The position numbers were made by a program, and so were the translations under genes. Under the pieces are notes generated by a model. It searched no databases, had not been told where the DNA came from, and saw nothing but the letters and a program-made list of their open reading frames with translations. Below, in pieces: positions 43,513 to 56,569 of a stretch of 64,000 bases of DNA. The stretch spans positions 62,001-126,000 of the forward strand of contig JAXGGA010001117.1 of NCBI GenBank assembly GCA_038373865.1. The letters are read 5' to 3'. Source of the DNA: Uloborus plumipes. Taxonomy: Eukaryota; Arthropoda; Arachnida; Araneae; Uloboridae. Each line of letters opens with the position of its first letter. Within the stretch, counting starts at the first letter, position 1.

Positions 43513-45369
43513 GGGGAAAGTACCCCAAAACGGGATAGCTAACCTATTCTTCGCTTTATTTCTTATTGTATACAAAGTACATTCCAAAGTTTGACGCCAT
43601 TTAAAAGTATACACCTCTTACATTACTAAAAATACCTTTGTCATATTTGTTCGATATTACTTATGTGAAAAATACTGGTTTCAAAAAGTCTTATACGATC
43701 CCGTTTTACCCGACCAAGGGTGGGTAAAACGGGATAGGGAATTGTATGTTATTATTTTGTACTGATTTTACTTTTGATTTAGTTTTTAGACCAAAAATAG
43801 GCTACGTAATAGTAAAGTTGGAAAATTACATAGCACAGAAATCGCATAAAAATGTGTTGTCTTCTTCGTCTGCTTTGGAATAAGTTTCGTGGGCCCATCA
43901 CTGGCAGCGCGAGCATTGTATCCAGCTTCCTTCTCCAGATTTCGATTCAAGATACAGAGCGTTGCAGAAAATACATGCTTCATCTTTTTTTCAGTTTCAT
44001 CTTCTGAAGACGACGACGTCCAACCTTGGCTGACTGGTGATTTTTTTTTTTCGGTTTTTTTTCATGTTACGTCCATTTTCTTCCATTTTTGCAAATGATG
44101 TTTGTGGGGTTTTTTCATTTTCAGAGCAACATTTAAAAAATTTATATGCCTGTTTTGCATCTCCACCTGGTTTTATTTTATGCCTCATTTGTTTTGTTTT
44201 CGGAACATTCAAGAGACTTGTTTTGGCAGCCCTTTTTTTCAGCTTTTAAGTTCTTTCTCGTTCTTTTCTTTTTTCTCGTTCTTCTTCTTCTAACTCAAGT
44301 TTATATGGGCTTCTTGTTATAAATGCTGTTTTCCCTCTTCTACTTCTATTATCGTGTTTATTTTGAGGTCTTGGTCCAAGCACTCGTGGTGGAGGTAGAA
44401 TTTCTTTTGGTGATATAGAAAATGGCAGTGAAGTGGGCGACAGTATAGTCCAAGTCCTTTGACTCCTGATGAAGTGAACAGTTGGATAAGGCCTGCATTT
44501 GTGCTAGTGTTATCGTTGCACTAAGTGATTCTTTCAATACTGTCTCTAGTGGTTGTGATGACAGTAAACTCTTAAATCCTATGACTGAATTTGAAGATCC
44601 TTCGGATCTGATCTCATTTTGTTGCAGATTTAATGGGTGTTAGGACGTCATGTTCTGAGCATCCAGCAATGGGTGATCTGTTGGAAGAGACGAAGCGAAG
44701 AGATATTCAGGAAAGACATCTGAGGTTATATGGGAAAATGCATGTTTTCGTGAATCCATTCACAGCAGTTTCGACAAGAGCTTCTCGTGAAAATGCTGCA
44801 TTGAACATATTTCCTACTTCGTAGATAGTAATCCCTTTGTCAGGATGGTTGAACATCCACTTGCGAACCTCCAGCTCGCTTCGTGCTGCTTAAACACATT
44901 GAAAAAACATTAAAGGAAATGGTCGGGTAAAACGGGACACATCAAAATTGTATCCCGCTTTGGGCACCCTAAAAGTGTCCCGTTTTGCCCGACCATGATG
45001 CTTTTGACAACATAAAGGGCTGACCCCGGAACCGCCATTCACTAGCAATATTTGAGCACATAAAATTGTTGCTAAAAGAGCTATGAACAAAATACAATTC
45101 TAACCGGAATTGTTCCGAATTACGGAGAACTACAATTCTAGTTGTTCTGCAGTCGAAAAAAGTAAAAAGTAAGTAAAAATCTCAATTGAAAACTTTGAAA
45201 AAATATTTCTTTGAGAAATACGTGGCTAGAGTTGAGATATTAACTGAGTATGCCGTCATGGCGGTCGGAAATCAGTTTAGCCTGTCTCCTGCGAGATAGT
45301 ACCACCAGTCAAGCTCCAACGCTCACTATCCCGTTTTGCCCGCCTATCCCGTTTTGGGCAACTCTCCCC
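43513..45369 (-). mobile_element. pogo-type transposon, 1857 bp, TSD TA
   Basis: The ends GGGGAAAGTACCCCAAAACG (left) and GGGGAGAGTTGCCCAAAACG (reverse complement of right) continue as GGATAG. TA stands on both sides (43511-43512, 45370-45371). The word CCCGTTTTRCCCG(ACC) or its complement recurs inside near 43699, 43722, 44920, 44950, 44974, 45329 and 45347, repeating the subterminal sequence. A decayed C-terminal transposase part lies on the minus strand. Confidence 0.85.
44000..44890 (-). pseudogene. pogo/jerky-type transposase, C-terminal part only
   Basis: Minus strand. 44625-44890 reads SELEVRKWMFNHPDKGITIY, then EVGNMFNAAFSREALVETAV, then NGFTKTCIFPYN, which matches the segment after the DDE domain in pogo-like proteins (..ITIY.V..LF..AF..A.......GF.KTGI.PFN). 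After a break, 44247-44470 gives LPPPRVLGPRPQNKHDN, RSRRGKTAFITRSPYKLELE and a Glu/Arg/Lys-rich helix, the usual C-terminal tail. The DNA-binding domain and the catalytic core are absent. Fragments down to about 44000 are Lys-rich and less certain. Confidence 0.8.
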
Positions 45370-45371
45370 TA

Positions 45372-46145
45372 CATTTTTCTTCATTCATTTTAAGTAAAGA
45401 AGTAAGCACACGAATTCATGCTTCAGGTTACTTTTTATTTCTTGAAAAATAAAATGATTGCCTCTGAGGTTTTCTTTTGCAGGGTACGGAGCAGAAGAAT
45501 CATGATTTTATTATTTAAAAAAAATCCAAATTAGTTAAAAATTGAAAACACATCTGCAGAATCTGAACAAAATAAAAGGAAAGAAAAACTTCGATGCTAA
45601 ATTCTATTTTATTTCACGATGTCAAGAGGACTGAAGAGAGAAAAAAAATTCTCCATTGACATTAATACAACTACCGGTTTCCTTTACTTTTAATCTGTCA
45701 TATCCGTTTTTGTCGCAAGGATGATCAATGCATTCGAAATTAATTTTCTTTCTTTGAGAAGATTTAGCAAAGTCTTGTAACATAAAGGAAAGAAAATGAT
45801 GTTGTGTCACGCAAGTCTCCGATAGTAAAACATGTAGCATGAAGCTTTCGGAAAATGAGAAACGACATGAGACTGGTGAAAAAGATCAATGGCTTGTATC
45901 CTTTAAAATCCTAAAATGTACATTTGAAAAAAGAAAGAGAGAGAACATTGATTTTGTGAATGTGGTGTAATATTTAAGGAGTGCTGTTTTATATTTTTTC
46001 ATGCATTTACTTTTTATTACGAAGGCGTATACTGCCATGCTAAGCAGAGAAGTTGTATCTGTATTTTTTACCAAAATTGAATTATTCTCACAAGGTGGTT
46101 TTCTGTCACGTATTTTACCTAAATGTAGTATTTTTTGGTCATTTA
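45372..46145. other. No recognisable feature
   Basis: AT-rich sequence. The small open frames here (45622-45840, 45886-46074) show no family resemblance. Confidence 0.45.
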
Positions 46146-46149
46146 TGAC

Positions 46150-46345
46150 CGGATTTCTTTTTTTTTTTTAATTTTAAAGTCATTTAGGCTCAGTGAATGA
46201 AATACTTCGTCGCTCTCAGAAAGGACCCAGGATTCAGTGTCACTAGGGACACACATCCATAGACAGCATTGGTTTTCTAGCAACTCAACAGATCGCGCCC
46301 TTACCACCGGGTAACGCGCCATGTAATCCTGCATTGTGGAGTAGC
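46150..46345 (-). repeat. Possible degenerate SINE
   Basis: The minus strand has GGTGGTAAGGGCGCGATCTG (A-box-like), a weak GAATCCTGGGTCC string and then an A-rich tail (the T-run at 46161-46172). The composition is GC-richer than the surroundings. Without a good B box this stays tentative. Confidence 0.3.
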
Positions 46346-46429
46346 AAAAACTGATTAGTCGCGAGACGTTGGGACGTTGGCAGGCTGCCAATCCGAATGA
46401 GGGATTACACAATGTTTGATGTCCAAAAA

Positions 46430-49230
46430 GAAAACGTACATCAATTTGTCATTGCTCAAAAAAAAAAAAAAAAAAAACACAGAAGAAATATAAACAAAAA
46501 TAAGGACAAGAAGTCAGTTTGTCAGTTATGAAAAGTTATGCTTCCATTTTATAATACGCAATAAAACTACGTTGGTATTACCAACTTGATTGATTCATGT
46601 ATTTATTTACAATTATTTTTGATTGCATCTCTGAAACAGTTTTTTCGCTTTCTTTTCCCATTCTACAATCAAAGATGAATTTAAGAAACTAAAAAAGTAG
46701 ATGTATCGTCGATATTGCAATCCCTGAAAATTTAGATTAGAAGTAACTAAAGAAAGAAACAAATTAGCAGTGTCTACAGTTTTTGGCGTAGGAATATCAA
46801 ATCAGCACAGCAAATATAGGTGTATAGTGCTTGTCCGGTTAGTTGGCCTCCGCAACCGACAATGTTTACCTTTTTTTTGTTTTTTCGTGTTATAGGAAAG
46901 GGTGCTTGAATTTGAATTGGATTGGGTTACATTCGTGGTTGTTTCTAAAAGCCAGCTTAAATCGTGGTAATACCCGAAAAAGAGAGAAACATTGGCTATG
47001 TCGAAGATCAGCTGACCAGAGCAGCTCTATTTATCTCTTTTATAGCAGTTAAAAACCCCAAAACTGGCAAAACCATCTGGCAACACATTTCAATTTCGGT
47101 TTGTCTTTTCACTGGTTAATGCATTTACGATCGAACAACAAGTACATTTTCAGTTGAAAAGCATTTAAAATAGCTTATATAACGCGCAATAAATACTTAT
47201 TATTTACTATTTTAAATCAATATTTCGCAATAATTGAAAAAAAAATATTTTTAAAACAGATAATTCTGTAGCAGATCAAGGTCAATAAAGATAAATATTT
47301 TGAAAAATTTTACAAAAATACCTTTACCAAAAGAGATTGTCATAACAATATCAAAAGTTAAAATAAATAATTAAATGAATAAATAAATAAATAAAAATGA
47401 AAGGCTTACAATTTACAAACAAAGCTAATTCGACATCTTCATTATATTTTTTGACAAACTGATATTGTGTTTAGACTTTTATACCGGAATTTGGAAAAAC
47501 TTTCAACTTTAAATATGAATACGGAAATTTAATTGAGGCCGTGAGCTTTTTTACATTAGTTCTTTTTCTGTGGAATGCATCTTTACTATGCTGTAGGTAT
47601 AAATTCAAAGCAACTAACCATTTGTGCATATGCATTTATATTTTTTCTTGTTTTTGAAAATAAGCAGTTACTTTTTTAACCTGTTAAAAGCACGAAGTTC
47701 TTTTGTAAAATACGTAAAGGTATAAATAATTTTCTTTGTAAACAAAAAAAAATGCTTAAGTCTTGCGCAGAATAGATGAGCACAATCTTGTAACAACAAT
47801 AAAACTGCTGCAAGTTTGAAGAACGGACTTAAATTACATTAAAAACGTGTACCAAATTCAAACCCTTTACAATATTAAAAAAATACATCAACGTGGTAGA
47901 AGAGATTAAACATTTACAAATAACGCTAATTTGACATCAATGTAAAAAAAGAGGTTCATGCCAACTCAAAAAACTAGAAAGCGATCAGGGAAAAAAAAAG
48001 AAAAGCAAAATAAATACAGCGGCAGGCAACAGGAACTCAGGAAAGTTACTTCATCCGAATGGAGAAAAGATACGAAGGAAAAATGCGCATGCGCAACGAA
48101 GTCAGAGAGGGAAAATAGCTTAAAGATCGAGTTTAAATCAGGATGAAACGAATGGGTACTTGACAAATCATTGATGAGGGAAGTAGAATTTAAGTGAAGA
48201 AACATTGCGAAAGATTCTGATCAAAAGAGGTGGAACATGAAAAAATATATATAAGCAGAAGAAAACTGAAATACGTGATTATACAACCAACGAAGCCAAG
48301 CGGTGGAAAGCGACACAAATTGAAACCATACGTCTGCTATTTTTTTGAGCTGTGTAGTTGGGGTAAACTTTTCTTGTATAGTGTGCAAACTTCATTGCAA
48401 TTTTATTAGGGAAACACTCACAAAAAAAAAAGCTTCACATAGAAAAAAAAAAGGTTAGGTTTCTATATAGCTTTGGTTCAAAGTTTGACTCCAAAGCTAA
48501 CTTCAAAGTTGTTGGACTATAAAAAGTTTCGCAATTGAGTAAGATCAATAGTTTAAAGGTGCTGAAACTCAAACAGAATGTAATGGCTTGAAACATTTAC
48601 AGAAAAAAAAACAAGTTCCAAGTTCAAAAAAATGTATATACGTATATTAATAAATCTTATTATTTTTTTATTTTTGTGGAAGATAAAACAAAACGGCCTA
48701 GGAACAAAACTTTAATTTTAGGACTTATCTGGATTGCTTTATACTACATAATAACTAAGATTGATGTTCACTTTTTCTCCTTCTTTTTATGAATCTCAGT
48801 CCCTATTTTGCTGAAAAAGTATTAATAACCATTAACATAAATACGAAGTTTAAAAGTTCAGAAGTGCATCTAATATGTACTCAATTTAATAGTTGATATA
48901 TGTGTCGTCTGTAGAACCAAGATGGCGCACAGATGAAGAGTGTTCTTGAACGGGTACTTACTCTAATCGATTCGGATGTCCCTCACGTAATCAGAGTTCT
49001 CAAATGTCAACCTTAACACCTGCTCCAAGTTCTGAAAGCTAAGTAATTGAAACTAGTTTGTTGTCGTTTCATCGATTTTTAGTGTAATTATTTTCTTTTT
49101 TGTTGTCAGTATAGAATGTACGCCTAGAAGTAATTTTCCTTTTCTAAACCAAGAAATGCTCAATCTATAAAAACCAGAAAAAGAAAATGAAAAGAAAACA
49201 AAAATCCTACTTGCAAACTGCAATATTTTA
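46430..49230. other. No recognisable gene
   Basis: AT-rich DNA with an A-run at 46459-46478. I found no element ends, transposase or host gene. Open frames of 60-80 codons at 46843, 47958 and 47966 are isolated and unremarkable. Confidence 0.45.
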
Positions 49231-49237
49231 TAGTAAT

Positions 49238-49398
49238 ATGTTGTTGTTGTTGTTGTCGTATAATAGGGCCGTATTAACCACTATCAAGACTAAGACTCCA
49301 TTTCCTTGAGAAAAATAACACCCATGATACCTGGCGGGAATCAAACCCGCGACCTTTTCCTCTTGAGGCAAAACTTCTACCTCTGAGCGACCTAGATC
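49238..49398 (-). mobile_element. tRNA-derived SINE with (CAA)n tail
   Basis: The minus strand starts GGGATCTAGGTCGCTCAGAG (A-box region) and holds GCGGGTTTGATTCCCGC, a perfect 5-bp T-stem with a 7-nt loop and B box (49334-49350). It ends in ACAACAACAACAAC at 49238-49252. The acceptor ends do not pair, so it is not a working tRNA gene. Length and simple-repeat tail fit a SINE. Confidence 0.75.
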
Positions 49399-49457
49399 CC
49401 TTATATTAAGATAATTGTACAAAATAAGAAAGTATACAATATGCAAAAACGTAAATA

Positions 49458-49889
49458 CACTGTAACAAATGAAAGTTGTTTTTACAGTATAATACAGCTA
49501 CTTTTATAGCAATAAACTAAAAATGACTAATTTTACAGTAATAAACTAAATTGTTACTTTTACAGTACTTAAATGTAAAATTGCTAATTTCACAGTAATA
49601 ACCTGTAAAATTGCTAATTTAACTGTTTATTACCAAGCATTTTACAGTTTCAAACTGAAATATCTGCTGCCAGAATTATACTGTTATTTTTACAGTATAA
49701 TACAGTTAAATTTTACGGCAATAAACTGCGAAATCGCTAACTTTACAGTAGGAAACTAAAATTACTATATTTACAGTAAGAAACTAAAATCGCTAGATTT
49801 ACAGTTTATTACTGTGCATTTTACTGTTTTAAATTTGAACCTCGGTTGCCAGCATTATACTGTAAAAACAACAGATCATTTTTGCAGTA
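49458..49889. mobile_element. CACTG MITE family, copy 3
   Basis: It starts CACTGTAACAAATGAAAGTT and ends CATTTTTGCAGTA with TA on both outer sides. The inside consists of TTTACAGTAATAAACTRAAA-type repeats. Non-coding. Confidence 0.85.
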
Positions 49890-51600
49890 TACAATACGTG
49901 TACAAAACCCTTTGTTTTGCAAAGCCCTATCGTTTTTTTCTCAAAGCTGTTTACAAACACACACATGCTTACTTGTTATTTCAGAGTTGGTATGAATTGA
50001 ATTTTTTAGAACACAGAAATTGATTCGGGCTTGATAGTTAAGTCAGTTGCCTAATTAAACTTACAACTCAATTACGAAAAAAATATGATTTTTAATGAGC
50101 GACAGAATATAATTGCTATAATGATTAAGACGGTTACAGATTCTTTTGAAAATGATGAAACTACTGCATATCCAAAGTGCTGCCTTAAATTACATCAAGA
50201 CTAATAACGTTCAGGATATACATTTTAATACACTTTTTGCAACGGGTTCTCTATTTTTAGAGAAAACAATACGTAACTGCCTTTTCACCGAAAAATGTAG
50301 GATAAAGATTCAACTAAGAAAATCTACATATGTATACATTAACAATGTAGGCACTTGTTCCTTCACCAACTTTAGATACATCCATTTATCACATTTGAAA
50401 GCTGAATATACTGCATTTTTACACTTTATTGTAAGCCAATGGATTGTTTTTTCCTTAATGGTCTTTGAAAGATTTTCAGTCAACAAACTATAAATTAGTT
50501 TTAGTTTGCTTTTCTCATAAAACAATTGAATTTTCTTACCTTTTCCTATTTATTTCTTGTCAATCGATATTTTAATACTTTTTGTTTTGAAACGTTGATT
50601 GAGTCTTTCATGCTTCAATAAAAATAAAGATAATCAATGTTAAAGAAAAGATTTAGGATAGAAATTCATCTACACACTCTTTCGGTGTATTGTCGCATTT
50701 TATTTTATTTAAGCTCTTTCGAAGATGAGATATCACTAAGTCAAAAGTAACTGAATGACTTCTAGCTATACTTGTTAACTTTGTTTTATATGTTTTTCCT
50801 AATATCGTTTTTCGAAACATAGTTATTTTGTCTCATTAAAATTTATGATATCTATAAAAGGGAGAAAATATCTCTAATATTCGACTATCAGAACAAATTG
50901 AAACACGTTAAATAATACGTTGTTGGAAATATTGATTCTGTGAGTTTCGGATAAAGCATTTGAGCAAGTATCATGAAAGACAATTGAGCTAAATCACGCA
51001 AACATGCAATTGACAGACATTCGTAATAACATATCTCTTCCGAGAGAAGTGGGACGTGGACGTGTACATGGCGAATTACTTTTTATAAAAACTCTATAAT
51101 TGGAACGAAACTAATGGGAAATAGAATGTTTATTTTTTTTTCTAATGATACTATTTTGCTCACGGTTATGTTTTTTTTTTCTCTCCGATCATATCGTCGG
51201 CACCATGCTAAAATAACAAATGTGAAAAATCGCGTTTTTCACGTTCGTTTTTTAAGATCGAATTTTACATATAATTAAAATTAAAATAGTACCTTCGAAC
51301 GATAGTTTCACACTTAAATATATCTATAAAAAATTTAAAATTGAAAATAACCAAACATTTTAGGTGGGAAAAAATTATATTCAGTGTTTTAGCTCTCCTG
51401 AAAAGTGGCAATTTTCACATTCGTAATTTTAGGATGGTGTCGACGATATTACTGCGGGACATGTGTGAGTTCCGTAGTGGTACAAACATTTTTTGTGTGT
51501 TCTATTGTTGAGTTTTGGAGGGGAACAAAACGTTTATCGGAAACTAAACTTTATTCTATTCTAAGAAGCAGTACAAATACGTTACATGAATTTAAAAAGA
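49890..51600. other. No recognisable gene
   Basis: AT-rich sequence. The 115-codon open frame at 50146-50493 has no family resemblance, and an antisense frame of similar length overlaps it. Confidence 0.45.
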
Positions 51601-51611
51601 AGATACTAAAG

Positions 51612-51690
51612 CGGAGCCTCCATAGCTCTGTGTTAGAAGCTTCGCTTCAAATCAGGTCGTGGGTTCGATTCTTGTTGGTAATCTAGGTGT
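51612..51690 (+). repeat. tRNA-like SINE head
   Basis: TAGCTCTGTGTTAGAAGC is a good A box and GTGGGTTCGATTC a good B box (51660-51671), about 20 bp apart as in a tRNA. The acceptor stem does not close well, and a T-rich stretch follows, so a SINE head is likelier than a tRNA gene. Confidence 0.55.
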
Positions 51691-51736
51691 TTTTTTCCTT
51701 CTTTGTGCTGAACATCTGTACTGCATTATCTTATAC

Positions 51737-52127
51737 ACTGCAAAAATGAACTGCTGTTTTTACAATACGATACTGGCAGTCGAGGTTTCAATTTAAAACT
51801 GCAAAATGCGCAATAATAAACTGTAAACTAGCAATTTTACAATTTTGTACTGTAGAGAAAATTTTATTTTGTTTTGCTTTAAAATGTACTGCATTATACT
51901 ATACAGACACAACAGTATAATACTGACAGCAGATGTTGCAGTTAAAAACTGTAAAATGCACGGTAATAAACTGTAAAATAAGCAAATTTTACAATTTATC
52001 ACTATAAAATTGCTATTTTATAGTTTAGTATTGCAAAAGTAGCAATTTTACACTTAATATTTCAACATTTAATTACTATTAAATTAGCTGTATTAGATTG
52101 TAAAAACATCATTCATTTTTTACTGTG
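51737..52127. mobile_element. CACTG MITE family, copy 4
   Basis: It starts CACTGCAAAAATGAACTGCT and ends CATTTTTTACTGTG, with TAC directly on both outer sides. The internal TACAGTTTATTACTGTAAAA-like repeats are degraded in places. Confidence 0.85.
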
Positions 52128-52159
52128 TACAGGAAAAAATAAGTAAAACACTCAACTTC

Positions 52160-52395
52160 TTAAAGCCAAGGCACACAATCTTTCCTTGGTGTTGAGCAAC
52201 TATGAGACAGGCACACAGCAACAGCTTTACGAAAGCTTACTAAGATAAGTCACACTAATGTGGTCGTGTTTCAGAAGTCCAAATATATATGATACGCGAC
52301 CTCACTATTGAAACACATACTGCTAGTTGGCCACAAGAGGTTCACAGCAGTTCGAACTCAGGTTCTGCTACCAGTTGCTGGTAATCTAAAGGGGG
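52160..52395 (+). repeat. Possible SINE-related sequence
   Basis: GTGGTCGTGTTTCAGAAGTCC and CTGCTAGTTGGCCACAAGAG recall the 3' body of the SINE at 42800-43098 (..TGTTGCAGAAGTCGG.. and ..CTAGCTGCCACAAGAT..). CAGCAGTTCGAACTCAGG beyond it resembles a B box. The likeness is partial. Confidence 0.3.
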
Positions 52396-54255
52396 ACACA
52401 ATCTCTGACTAAAATAATCCTTTTGAATGGATCTACTCGTAAAATATTCTCGATTGAGTTTATGGCATGGGGCTGAGATGGGCAATGGTAGTGCATCGTT
52501 TTCCCGAGAATTGCAAGGTCCCTCTGCCCCTAAATGACGGGCCTGACAAGTAACTCTGAGCCAAATTTTGTGGACATCCCAAAAGGACTAATTTAGGAAA
52601 AGATACAGAGGAAAATGAGCACAGAAACTTCTTACATGTGTCGTGTTTCAAATGACTTTCCTTTAACAGTAAAATACAGGCTAAAAAAGCATGAAAGGGG
52701 AATTAATCCGTCGTAAAGTTATCGCCAAGCAAATAAACACATTTACGAAAAATTACAAATTGAAAATTAGAACTTAGGGGAGGGGATGTGTGCAATGTGC
52801 ATGTCTGTCTCCACCCGAAAGAAACTTTTGAGTCAAAACTCCGATTAGAACAAATGTTTTTTGTTTGTGAGCTTTTGGTGATTGCTGCTTACTCTCATGT
52901 TTCACTTTATGATTTGAATAATTTTTCCTTAACTTTTGAACAGTTCACAAAACCTTAGCATTAGAGTATATGAAACCAATATAAATCCCAAATTTTAACG
53001 TTGATTACCGTCAAACTATGTTGTTAAAAGCTATTAATGAAATGCTGATTTTAATATTTTTGAAAATTATTAAAAAGCCATTGATGAAATATGTATCGAT
53101 TTTTTTAATACGACAGAAGCTTTTTCGGATGTCTGTGCAGCATAAGCTCACATTTTTTTTTGTATTTAAAAAGGCGTTTCTTGTAAAGCCGAAACACGTG
53201 TCTGGAGTATTCCTGCGTTCTTTTTCTTTTCAACATTGTTTTATATGCTTTTGTTTTTATGCACAAAGGTATTTGTCAATTTCAATTTCAATCATGTTTA
53301 GAAAGTGATGCAAGTTTGTCATGTGCAATGACAAAGTTAATAAAATACAAGGGTATAAAATTAATATTTTAGTTTGGGAAAATGTTAAGAATGTCTAAAA
53401 AAAACATAAAAAAATAATTGTCAGTTTTTAGGGGAATGGTGGAAGTTACCTTGTTACATACTAAAAATGCTCATTCTCTTATTTGTTACACAAAAATATT
53501 TATGTTTCACAAACATTATGGGACACATTCTGTTATTGCTAAAAAAGAAGATACAAGAACTCTTAGAGAAAGTCTTAGAAAAAGTAATAACTAGGAACAC
53601 ACAAAGGAAATATTAGGCCATTGCTGAGGATTACTTTTTTAATTCTCACATAGCTTGCGGGAAGGAAACATAACGAAATATTTCTTTTGGGACCCAAAGC
53701 CGATTGTAATTTCCTATTCATTATCCGAAAAGCCAGCTTTTCCCTGCGAGTCGGAAAGAAGATTTTGCCCTCTACTTGGAGTAAAAAGAAATATTAAGGA
53801 CATGTTTCAGTTCTGATGTTTGTTATTAAACTTCTGGTGAGAAACTTATTTTAAAGTAAGACCTTTTTCTCGGAAAACTAAACTAATCTACTTTTTCCTG
53901 TACCGACATTGTTTCAGTAGTATTTGTTACAGTTACGTTCATGAACCAAATTTTTTAGAAAACTCATTTTCATAAATTGATTAATTTTGAACAAAATTAT
54001 ATTCATCTGTATGAAAAACAATTTCATAATAGTGAAAAAACACGTAAATTTTAGTACATTTTTACAGTTAAAAATAATTTCCAGAAAATTATAAGCCCAA
54101 AATTGCAAAGGAAACAATCTAGCACATAATTACAGAAAAACAACTTCGAAAAATTAGAACCAGAAATATTAGGTGTGAGAGCTTGTATTCAGTGCATTAC
54201 AATCGAAATTTTATTAATTATTTCTCATTTCTCAGTTTTTTTCGCGGTTCAGGAC
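52396..54255. other. No recognisable gene
   Basis: AT-rich sequence. The open frames (52460-52651, 53018-53308, 53914-54117) are short and unconvincing. Confidence 0.45.
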
Positions 54256-54256
54256 A

Positions 54257-54658
<402 letters not shown>

Positions 54659-54659
54659 A

Positions 54660-55660
54660 AATCTTATTTAGCAGTACATTTTGCTACATAATGTTTCTCT
54701 ATAGTTTACTAGCATGAAAAAGGTTGTTTCATGTTCTTAAAACTTAAGTTATGTAGTAGACGAAATCAAAAAAAAAAATGTTGTGTACTGCCATATTTTT
54801 AAAATTCGATTTGATATCTTAGAAAGGTAGATTGAAGCCCAATAAGGCCATGATTGACTTTATGAAGGTCTGGTGGAGGAAATGATATTGTGCTGCATAT
54901 TCTGTAATTTCGTGGACTTGAAGACTCCAGCCCTATCAAAGAAAAATACGACTTATCAGTGTTACACCATGACAATAAACTTGTCTAAGATGCATTGAAG
55001 TGAGTTTTGTTCCACTGGGGGAATTTTCTATAATATATTTGAGCTCATCAATTTTTTTTAGTAAGCTTTTATACTGACATACACAACTTTTCAATATCTT
55101 TTAGTTTAAAAGTACTTTTTGGCTTTTCCAGCATTGGCACTTAAGGACTCATGTTCCTAATAAGTTCAAATTCCCATGCGGATAAAACTGCTGGAACACG
55201 TAATTGAACTCACATTTTCGTTTGAATTACATCTTTTCATATTTTGCGAAAGTTTTCCAATTAATGTATAATATTTGAAGCCAATGGTATACAAAGAACG
55301 GTATGAGTTGTATCTCCACTTAAATCTGAACCTTCTCCAGCTAAAACTCTACTCCATTTAGTTTAGTTTCTAACTTAAGATTGAGTGAATTTGGAAACGC
55401 TTGAGAATTATGCTCTTCAAAGCTCTTAATTGGTAAGACATTACGATATACGCTGCGCTCAGTTACGTTAAATTATATAAAATATACGAATGTATAAGTC
55501 TATACAAGTGTCAAAGTAAATAAATGTTATACAAATAAGAATCTTGTCTCAAGTCTCAACAGTGTAGTTCAGGGATTCTTGAGGTGGTCTTAAGCGGCGC
55601 ACTCCATTTGCGCATTTTAGATGATTGATTTGTTTGTATAATTAATAAGTGAAAAGCAAA
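54660..55660. other. No recognisable feature
   Basis: AT-rich sequence without coding or repeat structure that I can support. Confidence 0.5.
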
Positions 55661-55666
55661 CATTTT

Positions 55667-56569
55667 TAATAATCATTTAAATACCCTGAACACACTGCAA
55701 AAAATGAACTGTTGTTGTTACAGTATAATACTGGCAGCCGAGGTTCCAATTTAAAACTAAAATATACAGTAATAAACTGTAAAACTAGCAATTGTACAGT
55801 TTCTTAATGTAAAGTCAGCAATTTTACAGTTTATTGCCGCTAAATTTAACTATCATACTGTAAAAACAACAGTATAATACTGGCATCAGAGCTGTTAGTT
55901 TTAAACTGTAAAATGCTTTGTAATAAACTGTTAAATTGGAATTTTTACAGTTTATCAGTGTAAAATTAGCTATTTTACAGTTAAATATTTTGAAAGCAGA
56001 AGTTTTACAGTTTATTACTGTAAAATTAGCTGTATTATACTATAAAAACAACATTCACTTTTAACAGTGTACCACTCAGTTGTGCAGGAAAATATTTCCC
56101 CATATGTAATAGTAGAGATCTTATATTACATATTTTACCAAGGTTACAAAATTGATTAAAACCACTATTAGACGTTTTGAAGCCCAAGCTAAAATCTTTC
56201 AATTATTTACGTAAGTTGTTTCTCTCATAAGCCGAAGATAGATGATGCATGTTTGCTAAGGAGAACTAACTTCTTATGCAATCGATTGCCATCCCTGTTC
56301 ATAACACTTTAACTAATCATTTAAATGTCCCGAACACCACTCAATTGTGCAGGAAAATATTTCCTTTTATCTAATAGTGGAGATCTCATATTACATATTT
56401 TCCCAAAGTTACAAAATTTACTAACACCACTATTAGACATTTTGAAGCCTAAGCTCAAATCTTTCAATTATTTACGTAAGTTGTTTCTCTCATAAGCCGA
56501 AGATAGATGATGTATGTTTGCTAAGGAGAACTAACTTCTTATGCAATCGATTGCCATCCCTGTTCATAA
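55667..56569. repeat. Tandem duplication, units of about 260 bp, first unit carrying a MITE
   Basis: Unit 1 (55667-55692 plus 56070-56303) and unit 2 (56311-56569) match along their length, for example AATCATTTAAAT at both starts and TTATGCAATCGATTGCCATC at both ends, with scattered substitutions. Unit 1 alone holds the CACTG MITE, so unit 2 preserves the empty site. Confidence 0.93.
55693..56069. mobile_element. CACTG MITE family, copy 5, with known empty site
   Basis: It starts CACTGCAAAAAATGAACTGT and ends CATTCACTTTTAACAGTG. The inside is repeats of TTTACAGTTTATTACTGTAA type. Compared with the empty site in unit 2 (GAACACCACTC), the overlap of left and right flanks is the dinucleotide AC, so the target duplication appears to be 2 bp and the exact end may lie one base further in. 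Confidence 0.88.

Noticed and set aside
43698..43740. Face-to-face GGGTAAAACGGGATA words as an operator
   Set aside because: They are part of the word set spread over the pogo element, so a bacterial-style operator reading is not supported.
48911..48935. CCAAGATGGCGC as a YY1-type promoter element
   Set aside because: Single short match without an associated gene or other promoter signals.
49322..49398. Functional tRNA gene on the minus strand
   Set aside because: A and B boxes are good, but the acceptor ends do not pair and a SINE body with simple-repeat tail follows.
50146..50493. 115-codon open frame
   Set aside because: No family resemblance, no supporting signals, and an overlapping antisense frame; likely chance in AT-rich DNA.
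51612..51690. Functional tRNA gene
   Set aside because: Acceptor stem does not close; SINE head is more likely.
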